DNA from: Euschistus heros
Lineage: Eukaryota; Arthropoda; Insecta; Hemiptera; Pentatomidae
Length of the DNA: 64,000 nt
Reading direction: 5' to 3'
Assembly (NCBI GenBank): GCA_003667255.2
Contig: RCWM02000063.1
Coordinates: 1,221,001 to 1,285,000, forward strand
A model generated the notes under the pieces. That model worked only from the letters and a program-made list of their open reading frames with translations, ran no database searches and was not told the DNA's origin. Each line of letters begins with the position of its first letter. The stretch's first letter is position 1. The position numbers and the translations under genes were made by a program. This document shows positions 1 to 10,667 of this stretch, one piece after another.

Positions 1-465
1 CTGTTAGGTCGAGGGGTGGAGGGAGGAAGAATTATGGAGGAGGGGAAGAGGCAATAATGACTGCACGTGGTCTCTTGTCCCCTCCTTGTTATATATATAA
101 TAATAGTTTATATAACTTATTATTTTATATTAATGTATTATACAAATAATATTATGCATTTCTACTCATAAATTCATACTATTCATAGTAGTATACATAT
201 ATTTTTTTAAATTTATTTCCCTTCCATAGTAACCCTATGGGAGGGGAGTGTATTTCTGATAATTTTACAAGTTCCATGAAAATTAGCATACTACCTGTAA
301 TTAGCAGGTGTAATATTTATGTTTTTTTAAATTAGATAAATTACAAAAATAAAAAAGTTCTTGATTGAAGTTAAAATAAACACATAGGGAAAAGAAAAAG
401 GAAAAAGATAACAATCATTTAAAGACCAATTATATATATTTATAAACTATTTTATCATATATATA
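1..465. other. AT-rich stretch, nothing recognised
   Basis: Short A/T runs only. I see no reading frame, terminal repeat or RNA gene. It forms the left flank of the TA-bounded transposon that follows. Confidence 0.5.
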
Positions 466-1340
466 GGGGAGACCTGGGATGGTTGGGACAGTGAAATTTT
501 TGATTAATAGGTTGGCACTACTGAATTGGCTTTACAGCTGTTGATCACAATCCTGAGGCAGGTTATAATACTGTCCTTTGGCGGCCATATTTAAATTTTA
601 TGAGAAGAGAGATAGGTTTTTCTTAATTTTCACTACAAATGTAAATATTTGAATGAACTTGAGGATATATTTTCTTAAAGTCAAGACCCTGCCAGCGTCT
701 TAAATTAACATATAAAACTCCTATCAATCACCATTCGATTCCAATAATCAATCTTGAAATACTAACCTACATGCTTGTCAGGACCACGTATTGAATAAAA
801 AATAACCTAAGGGATGGTTGGGACACTTGGTCTCTTCGACGGGTGAGATAGGTTCCAATCATTCTGTTATATTTTTGCAGTTATTTATATTTTGTTACTT
901 GCATTTTCTTATTGTTTTTGTCTTTACAGAACCTTTTTTTTCAGCATCATGCCTTATTTATTTATTGGTAAAAGTGTTCCTTTTTTAATTTAATTTATAC
1001 TATTATTTGTGTAAGAAACACGTAGTACTATTTTATAATGTTTACGTTTATCATTTAGTAAATAACAATATTGAATTGTAACTGATGTGCTACCTAATTT
1101 ATGTATTTCCCAACCGTCCCATATCACTGTCCCAACCACCCTGATGGTGCCCAGGATAGTTTGGACACCTTTAAATGTTTTATATTTTTATTTTTTTTAC
1201 TGACTTTTGTTTATTATTACCATTTTGAATAAGTCATACGCACTTCTAAAAAGTTAAATATTTCAAAAGGTACAAAAAATATTGTAGCCCTACAAAAAAT
1301 AAAAAATAAAAAACTTGTCCCAACCATCCCAGGTCTTCCC
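466..1340. mobile_element. TA-flanked inverted-repeat DNA transposon remnant (non-autonomous)
   Basis: The ends form an inverted repeat of about 25 bp: GGGGAGACCTGGGATGGTTG at the left and its near-perfect complement, ending CATCCCAGGTCTTCCC, at the right. A TA dinucleotide flanks each side (464-465 and 1341-1342), as in TA-targeting superfamilies. The motif GGATGGTTGGGACA recurs inside near 812 and, inverted or degraded, near 1109-1165, so it may be a repeated subterminal transposase-binding motif (inference). There is no transposase frame in the ~875 bp, so the element is non-autonomous or gutted. The superfamily is not certain. Confidence 0.6.
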
Positions 1341-1342
1341 TA

Positions 1343-1811
1343 CATCTTACTCTCCATTTTATCTGTTTTACAATTATTTATTTTTTAAAATAAAAATCTG
1401 TGTTTAAAAAAAAATTGGTCCTGTTCCCAGTGATCCAGGAAAAATGATTTAAGAAGAAAAGCGACTATTGGTGGATGACGGATATGATGTTAAACTATTT
1501 TTGTTTGTAAAACTTCATAAAAATATTGAATATGTAAGCGAGATATTGTGTAAATAGGCAGCAGCCCTTAAAGAAAAAATAATTCTAAATCTTTGCTGTG
1601 AGCAGTCAGTTTGAATCGTAAAACGTTAAAAAATAAAAGTGAACTGTTGAAAGATGTTGCCTACAGATAAGAATTTTTTTAAAAATGAATTTCGATTATC
1701 CGAACCACCCCTGGCAACATTAGTTCCAATGATAGACGCTCTCCTGTACTTCCAAAAAAAATAAAAATAAAAATAAATAAACTTATTTCGTTATAGTTTG
1801 TATAATATAAA
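1343..1811. other. AT-rich stretch, nothing recognised
   Basis: Low-complexity A/T runs without a supported gene. It is the target into which the LINE at 1820 inserted. Confidence 0.4.
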
Positions 1812-1819
1812 AACTTTAT

Positions 1820-2801
1820 GGAGCGAAAGCTAAGGTCAAAATGGAGAACCGTTTGACAACTAGTTTCCTTATCACCAAAGGCCTAAGACAAGGGTGTAGT
1901 TTATCACCCACCCTTTTTAACCGCTATCTAGAGGAAGTTTTGAAGGAGTGGAAAAGGAAATGTCGAGGTATGGGTGTAAGAATAGGAAAGGAAACTTTGT
2001 ACAGTCTACATTTTGCTGATGATCAGGTAGTTATAGCTTCCGAGGAAGAAGATCTAAGTTATATGCTAAGAAAGCTAGAAGAAGAATATTCTAAGTGGGG
2101 CCTAGAAATCAGCAAGGAGAAGACATAATACATGGCCTTCAACGCCTCTACAGCTTCTCTGCTATTAGAAAATTGGTCGTTACATCGCAGTACTATCTTC
2201 AAGTATTTGGGAGTTTATATCGATGGCAGGTGAACGCTTGAGAGCGACATAAAAGAAAAGATAAAGAACGGAAGAAAGCTGATTGGCATGATGAACTCTG
2301 TACTGTGGTGTCCAAATGTTTCACTAGAAACCAAGAAGAGGATTTTCCACTCCTTTTTTGAAGGAGTAATCCTTTATGGTTCGGAAATGTGGGTGGTTGG
2401 AACAAGAGATACACAGAGCTTACAAGCTGTCGAAATGGATTTTTGGAGAAGAAGCTGTCGCATTTCCAGGGTTCAACGGGTGACTAATTCTGCCATACGA
2501 AGTATCGTCAAGGCGGAAAACACTATAGTTCACACCATTCACACCAAACAGCTGCTGTGGTATGGCCATTTAAGAAGAATGGGCCAAGAATGATGGCCAA
2601 AAAGGATATTTAACTACCTTCCGGAAGAAAGACGAAAAAGAGGCCGCCCAAGGAAAACATGGATTCAAGTAGTTGAGGAGGTAATGGCGGCGAGAGGATT
2701 ACGGGAAGGAGATTGGGAAGACCGCGAATACTGGCGGTCCAATGTATTGGGTCTCGGTATATGACCTAAGGTCGTCAAATCCGAAAAAAAAAATAAAAAA
2801 T
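1820..2801 (+). pseudogene. 5'-truncated non-LTR retrotransposon, C-terminal half of reverse transcriptase ORF
   Basis: A single reading frame runs from about 1820 to the stop at 2762-2764 and is broken only by three in-frame nonsense codons: TAA at 2126, TGA at 2231 and TGA at 2591. It shows RT motif B (GLRQGCSLSPTLFN), the catalytic motif C as FADD, then the region after the RT domain with LYGSEMW and LLWYGHLRRM, and a basic tail RGRPRKTW near 2640. This arrangement is typical of insect endonuclease-reverse transcriptase LINEs; the RTE or L1-like clade cannot be settled by eye. The endonuclease and the first half of RT are missing. An A-rich tail ends near 2801. AACTTTAT occurs at 1812-1819 and again at 2802-2809, a plausible 8 bp target-site duplication that defines a 5'-truncated insertion. 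The lack of frameshifts suggests a fairly young copy. Confidence 0.85.
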
Positions 2802-2872
2802 AACTTTATAAATAGTGTTTTCGTTTTGATTTTTGCAACATTTCTCATGGTTGCAAACTTCCCTAAATCAGA

Positions 2873-3291
2873 ACAAGTGGACTAACAAGGGGAGGACACA
2901 CTCAGTCTCTCACAGATCTTGTTGGCAATTTTTTTGGAGGTTCCTGATCAAAAAATATTAGAAGCCGAGACAAAAAAATAAAATAGCATTAAACTAATTT
3001 ATTTGATATCTGGAGTTTAAAAAACGATATCGACATGATTCTTGCACCAAGATGTTCAGTATTGAGTCGAATTCAAGGAAAAATACAGCCGCTCCATAGA
3101 TTTTGGTTTAGGATAATTAGATTATAAAAATTATTAGATTTTCAAACAAACCACCCCTATAGATTGTTTCACACAAAAATTGACAAATTCTAATTCAGCA
3201 CCCTCAAAAATATTGAAAAACGTTTATTCCAGGAACCTCCAAAAAAATTGCCAACAAGATCCGTGAGAGACTTATTGTGCCCTCCACTTGT
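2873..3291. mobile_element. MITE with ~65 bp terminal inverted repeats
   Basis: The left end (2873-2950, starting ACAAGTGGACTAAC) and the right end (3223-3291, ending CCTCCACTTGT) are inverted copies. They share the long block TCTTGTTGGCAATTTTTTTG, with small indels nearer the tips. The ~420 bp element has no coding capacity. The superfamily is unknown; I see no clear target duplication. Confidence 0.6.
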
Positions 3292-5290
3292 AAAATTATA
3301 AAATAATAATAGATATCTCACCAGAATATTTGGGGTAACAAAAATTTAGTACAAACTTTTAAAAACACACTTTTTGAGTTGTATTTCGACTCTACTTAAA
3401 AAAAAAAAAAAAAAAAAAAAAAAACCAAAAAAACCAAAGGCTACACTGCTCGCTGGAGCTTGCTACACCATAAAGGTCATCGTTGGTCCACACACTACTA
3501 CTTTGCTGTTTTCCATTTGATACATCGGCAAAATTGAGGCACTAACTTTCTCATATAAATTAAAGCAATAATTTCGCTCAGTTAGATGATAATAGTGATA
3601 TGAATAAATTGGTTTTATATCTATCCTATGGAGTGGGATTCCTTGAGCGACGATTTCTTTTATTCAGAACGGGGGAATTATATTGTAGGGAAGAAAGCAG
3701 GCTATAGAGCTGTAGACTAGAGATAGATTTGATTAAAAAGAGAGAGGTGGTAGGGTGTGTCGGTTGAAAGATTGTCTTAGAGCGGAGGACAAAACGTTGT
3801 AGGGCCCTGCTACCATAACTCACCTTCCAGTTGTGAGATGGCCGGGCCGGGTCGGTGCCTGTCCGTATCTCTGTCAAATAGATATAGCTCTCGCTGTCAG
3901 CTTATTTTCCTCTTCAAATACAATGTCCTTTTCGTATATTCTTTTGTTAACACGTCCTATCTAGGTAAAGCTAGTTGCGGTACCCTCGTTATAGATTTCA
4001 TAGTACCATTTTAAGCGGAAACAATTTTCTTATGCATTTAATTTGATGTTTAGCTAGTTCCGTTCGTAATCTGAAAAAACATATTATTTAATACGCTTTT
4101 GTTAACTTGACCTCTATGTAACGGAATCTTTCATCGTAATTTTCACTAATTTCCAGCAATCTTATTAACTTTTAAATTTGTACACGTGTCAAGGACCGAT
4201 GACAGTACAATAATTGCACAACTTTGTACTAATGTTCTCACTTAGCCTAGTTAAATGACCCCTAAAATGGGGGGTCTGCCTTCCATAAGGTGGAGTAGTA
4301 GGCTTTATGTTTTTATGTGGACCAGGTGGGTTTTGAGAATAAAATATCAAAAAAGAAACTAAATCAAAAAAAGTTAGTTTTGGTCATGGTTAAGAGTCCA
4401 TGACACAGAAATGGCTCAACTCAAAGTTGTATATAGCATGCATGATAGGATTTTCAAAGTAAAAATTTGCCCATTCCCTCTCTGAGATATGTCAAATAAA
4501 ACAAAAAATGTTGGTTTATTTTGGATAAACTGTGTTAAAATTGCAAACAAATCAGGAATAATACAGGGAAACCAGCTTCGAACCTTGAACTGCTGCAAAT
4601 TAAAAAGTCTGACAAATTTGTTCTCCACACATAGCTTTTTAGTTAGGTTTGCTATAAAAGTGTGGTATTCTAGTTTTTTTTAGATATATATATTTTTTTT
4701 TTTTTTTTTTTTTTTTGTATCTGAAAATCAATACTTGAATACGGAAACATCTTCAGTATTAACAATCAATGCAATTAGATCACCAGGTAAAAAAAATAAA
4801 TAATAAAAACATAAGTACACGTATGTCCTAATGTCGTCTTAATTAATCGATGCTCATTGATATTTCTTTCTCATTCTGCTAATTCAGTTTTGTTTTTATT
4901 TTTATCTTTATCTTTTAATTCTGATGCTATGCTGCCTAATTACTAAAACTTTATCCCTCACTGCGTGACTTAGTGACTCACTCCAAGAAGCCGTAATTAA
5001 ATGTAAACTAACGCTACGATGTATTCATACCATTTAAAAATAATAATAATTATAATGTCTTTATTACAATACAAAAATATAAAATATACATAGATGTACT
5101 TCTATTAGTAATACTAGTATAATATAGACTATTCTTGACATTTGCCATCAGGAGAGTCTGTGGTGGCTTTACTTTTGAAGTAGGTATATGATATTAATGA
5201 GTAGAGAAAACTTAAATACAATATAAATCATTAAAAACAAAAGAAAAATTGAAAAATAACATTTTACTTATTAACATTTTTTAAACAAAT
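3292..5290. other. Unassigned AT-rich DNA with homopolymers
   Basis: Holds an A27 run at 3398-3424 and a T run near 4692-4716, both possible old retroelement tails. Short open frames here (for example 3626-3877 minus and 4489-4683 plus) show no domain or splice context. No gene is supported. Confidence 0.4.
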
Positions 5291-5295
5291 ATTTA

Positions 5296-5590
5296 ACTAT
5301 AATTAAATTCTTGGACTAAACTTAAACGGTACTTCCATGCTGCTTGACAATACGTTGATAAATACAACCAAAATTTTCCATTTAAAATATTCAATGCCTC
5401 ATCTCCATTAAGAAACGGTTTTCCCAGAACTTTTACTCTGAATTTCCTTAAGATAGGACACACAGCTAGAAAATGATATGCATCCTCTCGCTTGGATCTA
5501 TTACATAATGATCATATTACTATACCTGTGTCATACCTCTTGTAGTTCAAATTTATAAGTTCTCCCCTGATTCTCATAATACTTAATTTT
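5296..5590 (-). pseudogene. C-terminal fragment of a jockey/I-type LINE ORF2
   Basis: Read on the minus strand, 5590 to 5304 gives a nearly open frame containing RGELINLNY, then CNRSKREDAYHFLAVCPILR and FRVKVLGK, ending CQAAWKYRLSLVQEF and a stop. A Cys, then a His and a Cys about ten residues later inside a 'HFL..CP' context is the cysteine/histidine motif found at the C-terminus of many I- and jockey-type ORF2 proteins. At least one in-frame stop precedes the motif. It differs from the abundant Jk family of this window. An A run at 5704-5721 lies outside its 3' end and is not its tail on this strand. Confidence 0.6.
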
Positions 5591-5599
5591 CAAATACCT

Positions 5600-5990
5600 A
5601 ATAAGTGCAATAGTACCAGGTTAAGAATTGAAGTAATGCGTGAAAATATCATTGAAGAAATAATGCTCAATTCTTTAACACAATACAAGATTTTATAAAC
5701 TATAAAAAAAAAAAAAAAAAAAATGAATTATTAGTTAAAATTATCTAATTGTAAGTTCTTCACTTAGGAGAGCGAGGGAAACCTCGACAGAGGAATGTTA
5801 ATGGTTAAATAATTATTATTTTTATTTTCCAACAATTTCAAAATAATAGCGGTATGGATTAGGATTGTAAGATAACAATAAGTTACATATCAAACTAAAT
5901 AACATTATTGCCTCAACTAACAGCATGTAGATCTAATATAAACAGAATTAATTACAACAATAACATTGAACGGTCCGAAGGCAAGTTAGG
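5600..5990. other. AT-rich stretch; part resembles 28600-28700 and 29320-29360
   Basis: The segment 5600-5790, with words such as ATCATTGAAGAAATAAT and TTTAATTGTAAGTT-like text, has a diverged counterpart around the insertion at 28705-29315. That makes it one copy of an unnamed older repeat. No coding signal. Confidence 0.35.
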
Positions 5991-5999
5991 CTCTAATGT

Positions 6000-6230
6000 C
6001 TTCTAAAATAGCTGTATTTTTTTTTTAATTTAAATAGTATGTATCGCACACGTATTTCAAAAGTGACATAACTCAAAAATTTGTATTTTTGATTTATCAT
6101 CATGTTTGAGTTCACTATTCCTCTATCAAATGTCAAAAATTTTCGAATTAACTTCAAATCCCACCTGATACATCTCACTCTTCTGGTTGCTATTAAATGA
6201 TAATTCAGGTACACTTCAGCTCATACAAGA
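6000..6230 (-). repeat. Dispersed repeat Y, copy 1
   Basis: On the minus strand this carries AAGTGTACCTGAATTAT, then TTGAAGTTAATTCGAAA and CATGATGATAAATCAAAAAT. The same words occur in the same order on the plus strand at 49248-49430. No protein family is recognised. It may be the untranslated end of an unidentified retroelement (inference). Confidence 0.6.
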
Positions 6231-7050
6231 CTGAGAATTTAAACATTTTTTTTAATGCAGGTTTTTGAGTGGTATCTCTTTTGAAATACATTATGTAGAA
6301 ATGGGTGTAATTAATTAATGTCATGTAAATAAGGCTTTTGTAATTAATTGGAAAAGCCTTGAACGCTTCTCTAGGAAATGTTAGAATAGTCGAAAAGAAT
6401 ACAGTTTTTTGATTTAATTTGTAATTTTAATTTTGAATATGATGGAATATAAATATATCTGTAACCATGATAAATAATTACATATGTTTTTAAATTATTA
6501 CCATTAAAAAAAAAGTAATAAACAAAGCGAAGGATATAAACACTTAGAGAAAAAGCGAACCCAAGGTTTGAGCAGATTGGAGAGCTATCCAATAACTAAA
6601 GCGGAACTAATCCTTTAAAATCTGTCTAGCCAATTTTTTTCCTTTTAGTTTTTGTTTTGTATTTGCTGTTCTATACATTAGTTTTATATTCATTACATTT
6701 TGATTTAAAAATGTTCTGTAAAGCATTGCACAAAAAGAATCATACAATGAACTATTTCATCAAAACAATTTTGATACAAATCTACAATAATATCATAATA
6801 TATTCTTGTACATATAAATTCTATTTTAACTTTGCTACGTGTTTTTACTTTTTTCTTGTTTATAATATTTCACTCTATCTCTAAGCCCAAAATGGCAAAT
6901 TTTTTTACCCCTTTTTAGAAATTATTATATTTTGGTAACACTCGTAAAATAAAAATCTCTTCTGTTGATATAAAGAACTTAATAAAAATTTAAAAAAAAT
7001 AAATGATTTATAATTAGAATTACTATGGACGAGCAAAATAAAAACAACAA
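6231..7050. other. AT-rich DNA, nothing recognised
   Basis: Open frames at 6371-6592 (minus) and 6657-6884 (plus) are A/T-driven, rich in Phe, Tyr, Ile and Asn, and have no supporting context. Confidence 0.4.
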
Positions 7051-7051
7051 A

Positions 7052-7054
<3 letters not shown>

Positions 7055-7099
<45 letters not shown>
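7055..7099. repeat. (TA)n microsatellite
   Basis: Uninterrupted AT dinucleotides, about 22 units. Confidence 0.95.
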
Positions 7100-7103
<4 letters not shown>

Positions 7104-7277
7104 TGGGTACCTCTATGGATTAAGCAATATAAACAAAATGTATGATATCCCCGCTCCCAAAAACCCTATAAAGTTTTTGTATTAAGTTATAAATTGTGGT
7201 TATTTTAAGTTATAAGTTGTATCTTGTATCAATGTATGTACTTCAGAATAAAGCCTCTTTTTAAAAACTCCAAACTG

Positions 7278-7279
<2 letters not shown>

Positions 7280-7342
<63 letters not shown>
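7280..7342. repeat. (TA)n microsatellite
   Basis: Uninterrupted AT dinucleotides, about 31 units. Reading frames across it encode only Tyr-Ile repeats and are artefacts. Confidence 0.95.
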
Positions 7343-7348
<6 letters not shown>

Positions 7349-8113
7349 AAGGGACCAGAATTTTTATTCTCAAAAGAACGTGACATTATTTTTTTTTCAG
7401 AAAAATCTATATCGGAACGCATTAATTTAATTATATTGTATATTCTATTATTTAAATAATTCACTTTATTTATTTTCTTACATTTTATCACCGTATATCT
7501 CAGCCCAGGAAGGTAGTGGAAACATAATAATTTTGATGAGATTGAATATTATAAAAATAATGTAAGACATTAAGATGTATAAGTTACTTACAGTGGTGCC
7601 AGATCTGCCCGGCTAAACCTAATTATTAACATTGTTGCCAAACCTTAGCCACATCTCTGGCCCGCTTATTGTCTCCTCTCCTAATCAAATATTCTAGATA
7701 CTTATATTTAAATAAACCAAACCCAACATTTAACGGTCAATACCTTTCCTGATATATAATAAAATATGTATTAGATTTATCAAAATAAAAATCATAAATA
7801 CAATTGCAATCAATAAAAAGCATCTTGTGTCTCTTTAAGTTTTAAAACGATTTGATTGCTTCATTATATGTATATTATATATTTAAGTCCAGTGAGTTAT
7901 TTTTTAACATTCCTAATAACCAATTTGCGGCATAGATAATATTTTCGCGATGAATGAGTTTTAAACCATAGAAATTATAATTATAAGTACACATTTTTAA
8001 AATATACGCCTCTCCTCTAGGGCTAAAAAAAATAAAAATAAAAATCAAGAATATATAATTTTATATAGTTTACATCATACACAAACACACTTATACGCAC
8101 ATATTAATATATC
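7343..8113. other. AT-rich DNA, nothing recognised
   Basis: No supported gene or repeat end seen. Confidence 0.4.
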
Positions 8114-8493
8114 TGTACCCCGGAGGTACAGAACACTGTCACATTTCCGTAACTTTACAGGAGAGCAGTTTCAAGAAAAAAGATTTCATTTCCTGAACAG
8201 TTTCTTATACTTATGTGTACGAAATAAATCTTGACTTTGCCATCCAGGCTAGAATAGGTTGGTAACCCGTCCTTCCTGTCCTAATTAGAGTACATAAGGA
8301 CGTTATGCTGTCCCCCTCCCCCCCTCCCAAATAAATAAATAAAAACATTTTTATGTAACTTACTTAACAATTAATTTGTCTAGAACATAGAATTCTATAG
8401 CTCTGTATAAAGGGGAAAAAGGTGAATAAGAATACATAATAATGTATTTTTGGTGAAAAAATGACATAGTGTTGTGTGCCTCCGAGGTACAGG
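8114..8493. mobile_element. Short TIR element (MITE) with a SINE fragment inside
   Basis: Left end TGTACCCCGGAGGTACAGAA plus an ACACTGTCACATTT extension is matched in inverse at 8460-8493 (AAATGACATAGTGTTGTGTG, then CCTCCGAGGTACA). The flanks are TA-rich. The tip is itself nearly palindromic (GTACCcCGGAGGTAC). A truncated SINE-B occupies 8235-8345. A diverged tip-like sequence, ACGAGGTATGCGGACATTGT, occurs at 14592 and may be a relic of the same family. Confidence 0.5.
8235..8345 (+). repeat. SINE-B, 3' half only
   Basis: Matches the 3' half of the SINE-B copies at 36832-37057 and 41174-41405. It keeps the end motif ACATAAGGACGTTA followed by an AATAAATAAATAAA tail. The tRNA-like half is absent. 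Confidence 0.6.
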
Positions 8494-9310
8494 TATATAT
8501 ATAATTAAGTTTATATAATTAAGGGACATCTCCCAGAAGGCAGCGAAAATCAGTCGTTAATGTACTGTGTTTATACATATTGTAAATTGCAGTAGGTACA
8601 ATTCCTACAGGAGGCAGGACGCCTAAGTTATTATATTTAGTTCAACATGCTACATGCTATATAATACAGACACAATTTCCTGCGAGAGGAGAGTGGAGAC
8701 ATATCCAACAGTGACGTACCCCCCTCCCCCCCATTACATAAACTCACTCCAAGACACCGACTAACGAGCCAAGGAACAACCTGTTTCTCTCGCTAATAGT
8801 AATCCATAAATCAGAGTATAAAGGCGGTATTAGCTGTGGAGCCTGCTGGAGGCTATATCAGTTCTCATCGCTGTTAGTAGTCCCCGCCGAACCTCTTTAA
8901 ACCAAATTTACCAAAGATGTAGGACGTGCTCCGAATCGCTATCTACTCCTGCCCGGGTCGGCAACTTCGGTCTTATGCCTTCCCATTCTCTCCGGCCTAA
9001 CTTATTTTTAAGTGCTCTCGTAGTAAAAATAGCATTTATGAGGAAATATTACACATTTTCAAAATGTATGTTTTATACCGTTTACAAAAGGATGAGGTAA
9101 ACGAATTCGCACACAAAAAATATTTAATATAAGAAGAAAGTCTAGGATGCAGTCAGAAGAAAGAAAATAAAAATTAGGATTGATGAATTAATTGCCACTT
9201 CTATCGGAATTACTTTTATTTGAAGGATTGTTTCGTATTTTAAACAATAATTATCCGCTGTAAAAACGTACAAAAATATCAAAACAGCGCTTTGCCCCAT
9301 AAACTATATA
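8494..9310. other. Intergenic DNA with a GC-richer island and a TATA-like box
   Basis: Most of this is AT-rich. From about 8680 to 9000 the base composition becomes visibly more balanced. TATAAAGG lies at 8817-8824 and an initiator-like TCAGTT at 8858-8863, about 43 bp on, somewhat farther than the usual ~30. No reading frame follows: the first ATG downstream runs straight into TAG. I call no promoter. The part near 9180-9260 resembles a degraded PLE terminus on the minus strand. Confidence 0.3.
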
Positions 9311-9313
9311 CAT

Positions 9314-9575
9314 TTTTATTTTATTTTATTGAAATTTACAACTGTACAAAATATATACATCAAGTAAATGTGTTGATAACGATTACAATAACATGCCAAA
9401 ACTTGAAAAGAACTACTCATCAGTAGCACTTTAATAAAAATTCTACACTAGAAAGTCTCTAGGCCATCTTCGTTTCAGACGCCTCGGAGGATTATCAGGA
9501 ATGGAGTGGGAAGCAAGTTGAGAACTAGTGGATTGGAGTGGTTATGGAGTTTATTATGGAAGGATAGGTATCTGT
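9314..9575 (-). mobile_element. Jk (jockey-like) LINE, 3' end copy
   Basis: Minus-strand copy of the abundant Jk family. The 3' end lies at the left (T-rich tract, then TTGAAATTTACAACTGTACA, complement of the family's terminal sequence), followed by the complement of the last codons, equivalent to NPPRRLKRRWPRDLL in better copies. Only the last ~60 codons and the 3' UTR are present. Confidence 0.75.
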
Positions 9576-9579
9576 AAAT

Positions 9580-10664
9580 TATATACATTAAATTTTTAAA
9601 TATGAAAGACAAGACGTTTAGGAGGCAAAACGAATAGGACGTCTGAAGGATATCAACACGTCTAAAAAAAATCATAATCATATTGAAGTATGTTAATCTA
9701 ATAATTACTTATATTAAATTAATTTATATGTTAATAGTAAAATATGCTAATTACAAGGATTTAAAAAATATATAAAGTTATAGAGAATTTTATTAACTTT
9801 AATTTAGTAAATAGTTATGTTTTGCATATGACGACCGTTTTCGAGATATGTGTGCAAAACCACAAAAAATTTGGTTTTGGTGTAACGTTTTTTTCATAGC
9901 CAAAAATGTTAAATTTGCCATCATTCTTGTTAAGTATTTAATAGAAAATATTTTTTTTTAATTTAACATTTGTTTACTAATTGTAAGATCCACCGTATAT
10001 TAATTTGAATGAAAAAAAAAAAAAACACATTTGAAACAGTTAAATATTTTATCAACATCGTTTATTTCGAATAATCGTTGTTTGCCAATTAAATTTATTT
10101 ATTAATTTAAACTATTTTGATAATTTTAATTCTAAAATGTAAATTTTGGAAAAGCAGAAGATTATATATAGTTATATTCATGATCAACAAAGTTTCTGCT
10201 GGTCGATATTTACTTCGATGAAATTCTGTTCAATTAACATTCTATTTCAATTATCTAGGGACAGGTGTAATTACAATAGAATTCTGATGTGTTACTGAGC
10301 TATTATTCTATATATAATACTATATATACAGAGATATAATTAGTGTATTTGTTTCTTGGAAGTACCGAGGAGGGAAATTTATACACTTAATTGTTATTTA
10401 TGAGTTGTTTGTCTCTGACTTTGTGTGCTTCTTTTTTCTTTTTTTTTTTTTTTTTTTTTTTTTAACCTTTTTAATTTAAAAAAAAAAGTTGGGAACGGGT
10501 TCGTTACATTTTATGAAATCGTTTCCCTTAATTCGGTTTCCTGGAACTGTTTTCGACTTGAGCTTGTAAAATGAAATGGCCCTTTGCCAAGCCAAGGAAG
10601 GCGTATATTATTTAAATTTTTGTATTTTTTTTTTTTTTTAAATATAATTCTTAATAGTGTTTTT
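9580..10664. other. AT-rich DNA, nothing recognised
   Basis: T-run near 10440-10463. No supported gene. Confidence 0.4.
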
Positions 10665-10667
10665 ATA

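Noticed and set aside
7224..7491. Frames of repeated Tyr-Ile on both strands
   Set aside because: Translations of a (TA)n microsatellite; no sequence outside the repeat supports a gene.
8817..8824. Confident core promoter call
   Set aside because: Spacing of TATA to initiator is too long and no transcript-like feature follows; kept only as a low-interest finding.
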